Of a stretch of DNA of 64,000 nucleotides, positions 62,271 to 64,000 are shown piece after piece. The first letter of the stretch is position 1, and every line of letters starts with the position of its first letter. Location of the stretch: contig NZ_CANMEU010000001.1 of assembly GCF_947497045.1 (NCBI RefSeq), forward strand, positions 558,001 to 622,000, in the 5' to 3' direction. The DNA comes from an uncultured Tateyamaria sp. Lineage in GTDB: Bacteria; Pseudomonadota; Alphaproteobacteria; Rhodobacterales; Rhodobacteraceae. Under the pieces are notes generated by a model, which saw only the letters and a program-made list of their open reading frames with translations, did no database searches and was not told the DNA's origin. A program made the position numbers and the translations under genes.

Positions 62271-62316
62271 CTTCATCTTGCCAGAAAAACTCTGGGGTCT
62301 GGGGCAAAGCCCCAGT
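62271..62316. repeat. Palindromic repeat family, extragenic copy downstream of ialB-type gene
   Basis: CTTCATCTTGCCAG start shared with the copy at 714, then CTGGGGC-AAA-GCCCCAG, a perfect 7-bp stem at 62299-62315. Read on the minus strand the stem is soon followed by GAGTTTTTC, so it could act as a second terminator for the IalB-type gene. The 300-base gap 62163-62462 holds only this element, the terminator at 62407 and the rlmN promoter region. Confidence 0.65.
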
Positions 62317-62406
62317 CAGTCGTTACTCTGTCACAATCAGATCTGGACCCGGACAACCATACAGACTCGGCAAGGGGCCGCGCAGATCCCAATGGGCTGA
62401 AATACA

Positions 62407-62436
62407 AAGCGACCGTGCATCTCTGTACAGTCGCTT
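62407..62436 (-). terminator. Rho-independent-like terminator of the IalB-type gene
   Basis: On the minus strand AAGCGAC pairs with GTCGCTT and is followed by TGTATTT, 27 bases after the stop codon at 62463. Confidence 0.65.
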
Positions 62437-62462
62437 CTGCATGTTTGACTTTGAAGGTGGCC

Positions 62463-63005
62463 CTAGCCGCCGCAGCGACCTTCGGCATCCTCGACAGCGG
62501 CCGTAAAGCCCAACAAAGAGAACGTGTCCTTGGTCGTCGTGCCCCGGCTCGACACGCCGGTAACGATGGCATCCGAACCGCGTTTCATAGCGGTGACAAT
62601 CTTGGCGTCATCAGCAACGGTTGCAGGCCACGCCCATTCCCCATCCGTAAACAGCTCAAACTCATTGCCGCTGATGTTTATGTTTACTGTTGATCCAGAC
62701 CGGAAGGGATATCCGCCGGTAAAGGCGACTTGCCCTTTGGCTTGGGCACTTGGACGATAAAAGACCATCAACAGGATTTGGCCACGGGTCGCCGCCACGA
62801 CGCGGCCCTCGCGGGTGTTCACCGTTTCCTTGGGTGTTGCGACACCCCAGCATTCGGTCGGATTGTCTTCGACAAACACGCTCCAGTCGGTTTTGGCGGC
62901 CACTCGGTTCGTGCTCTGATCCTGGGCAAAAGCTACCCCGGACATAAGCGACAACGCGCCTACGACGACGGCCATGCCCCGCAATATTCTAGATGTCATT
63001 CCCAT
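62463..63005 (-). CDS. Invasion-associated locus B (IalB) family protein
   Basis: 180 residues with a signal peptide at about 1-27 (cleavage after GVAFAQ). The family pattern is WSVFVEDNPTECWGVATPKE, then LLMVFYRPS and a C-terminal cysteine (GRCGG) that may pair with Cys53 or so. It is named after a Bartonella invasion factor, but the family is common in free-living alphaproteobacteria, where its role is unknown. ATG 63005 has GGAGG nine bases upstream; an ATG two codons later is possible. Confidence 0.85.
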   Translation of the reverse strand: MGMTSRILRGMAVVVGALSLMSGVAFAQDQSTNRVAAKTDWSVFVEDNPTECWGVATPKETVNTREGRVVAATRGQILLMVFYRPSAQAKGQVAFTGGYPFRSGSTVNINISGNEFELFTDGEWAWPATVADDAKIVTAMKRGSDAIVTGVSSRGTTTKDTFSLLGFTAAVEDAEGRCGG

Positions 63006-63181
63006 AGTCACAGCCTCCAAGCTGTAAGTAGCCTCAATACCTGCACCGCCCCAAGGCACGCCTTTTTCAGCGCATTCTCTTGCAAGAGCGGCATTTCTTC
63101 TCGACAAGTGGCACATTAGCGCGAAACGCGCGACGCAGGAAAGATGAATTGGCGAGTTTTCGCGCAACTGTGAGGGAAAAG

Positions 63182-64000
63182 ATGACGCATCCGGCCCATG
63201 ACGCTGTAACGCTCGCCGAAATATGGCGCGGACCGTTCCTTGAAAGCGCGCATTTGGGGCACGCGGTGATCTGCGATGACAGCGGGCAGATCGTACGGGC
63301 CTGGGGCAATCCTGACGCGGTGGTGTTGCCGCGCTCATCCTCAAAAATGATTCAGGCCCTGCCCCTGATCGAAAGTGGTGCCGCCACTGCGCACAACCTC
63401 ATGCCCGAGCACCTCGCGCTGGCCTGCGCCTCGCATCAGGGAGCCACGATCCATTCGAAAAAAGTCGGCGCGTGGATGGACCACCTTGGACTAGGCGATG
63501 ATGATTTCCGATGCGGCCCGCAACCCTCTCGGGACGACGACGTACACCACGCGATGATCCGCGCACACGAAGCGCCCTGCCGCATTCACAACAACTGTTC
63601 CGGCAAGCACGCAGGCTTTCTGACCTTGTCGAACCATCTGGGCGCAGGCCCGGAATATGTCGATCCGTCCCATCCTGTGCAGCAGGCCGCCCTTGAGGCA
63701 TTCGAGCGGATGACAGGGGAAACCTCTCCCGGTTTTGGCATTGACGGCTGTTCCGCCCCGAACCACGCCTGTACCCTGCACGGTATGGCGCGCGCCATGG
63801 CTAAATACGCAGCCGCCCCGGATGACAGCCCCCAGGGACGGCTGCGAAACGCGATGGCCCGGCATCCCGATTTGGTGGCCGGCGAAGGGCGCGCCTGCAC
63901 CCGCCTGATGCGCGCCATGGCCGGGCGTGTCGCAATCAAGACCGGGGCCGAAGGGTACTTTGTCGCAATCCTGCCAGATCAGAAAATGGGTGTCGCCCTC
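63182..64000 (+). CDS. Asparaginase (rhizobial type II family; 3' end outside window)
   Basis: The first 273 codons of an L-asparaginase of the thermolabile/rhizobial type II family, which is unrelated to E. coli AnsA/AnsB. The conserved SSSKMIQALPLIESGAA, CASHQGA, NNCSGKHAGFL and GIDGCSAPNHA blocks are present, including the catalytic SxxK-like Ser-Lys pair (SSSK). GAGGG lies nine bases before the ATG. It is divergent from the IalB-type gene. Confidence 0.9.
   Translation, partial: MTHPAHDAVTLAEIWRGPFLESAHLGHAVICDDSGQIVRAWGNPDAVVLPRSSSKMIQALPLIESGAATAHNLMPEHLALACASHQGATIHSKKVGAWMDHLGLGDDDFRCGPQPSRDDDVHHAMIRAHEAPCRIHNNCSGKHAGFLTLSNHLGAGPEYVDPSHPVQQAALEAFERMTGETSPGFGIDGCSAPNHACTLHGMARAMAKYAAAPDDSPQGRLRNAMARHPDLVAGEGRACTRLMRAMAGRVAIKTGAEGYFVAILPDQKMGVAL

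Overview
The window reads as chromosome of an alphaproteobacterium of the Rhodobacterales (Roseobacter group) that carries bacteriochlorophyll genes. The evidence is the bchFNBHL and ppaA-ppsR-bchG-bch2-bchP-idi gene order, FlbT/FlaF control of flagellin, several Hint-domain proteins, and dense ATGA-coupled operons. The genus cannot be fixed from the sequence. No tRNA, rRNA, CRISPR array, prophage or intact insertion sequence was seen.

Layout. 1-14134: part of a photosynthesis gene cluster. The minus-strand operon bchF-bchN-bchB-bchH-bchL makes the dark protochlorophyllide reductase (BchL/BchN/BchB), the large Mg-chelatase subunit and the 3-vinyl hydratase. It is divergent from ppaA-ppsR, followed by bchG-bch2-bchP-idi, which attach and reduce the tail of bacteriochlorophyll. 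Three perfect TGT-N12-ACA PpsR-type operators lie in front of bchF, ppaA and bchG. 14131-18539: a LysE-type exporter coupled to idi, then glpD-glpK for glycerol use and a fumarylacetoacetate-hydrolase-family gene.

18803-35404: a flagellar region. flhA-fliR-flhB plus a small coiled-coil gene run forward. flgB-flgC-fliE-fliQ-flgF-flgG-flgA-flgH-fliL run back. fliI is divergent from flgB. fliC-flaF-flbT-DUF1217, a FlgN-like gene and a FlgJ-type gene run back, and fliK-flgD run forward. Ring, switch, motor, FliP, hook and filament-cap genes are absent here, so they must lie elsewhere. A decayed IS3-type fragment follows fliI.

35401-47657: two polyamine-type ABC importers around a class-III aminotransferase. 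The first (potF-A-H-I) ends in a puuB-like oxidase; the second has a DUF1330 gene inside it. Together they suggest uptake of putrescine or similar amines and their catabolism.

47724-64000: two genes of unknown function, a lytic transglycosylase, a WYL regulator with a perfect operator-like palindrome, an rnr-DUF2064-GNAT-dapE run, a tandem pair of Hint-domain proteins, dapD, a LOG-family gene, rlmN, an IalB-family protein and a partial asparaginase.

The most unusual signal is a GC-rich palindromic repeat family. It has four members here, and two of them are translated in frame inside bchB and bchN, two subunits of the same enzyme.
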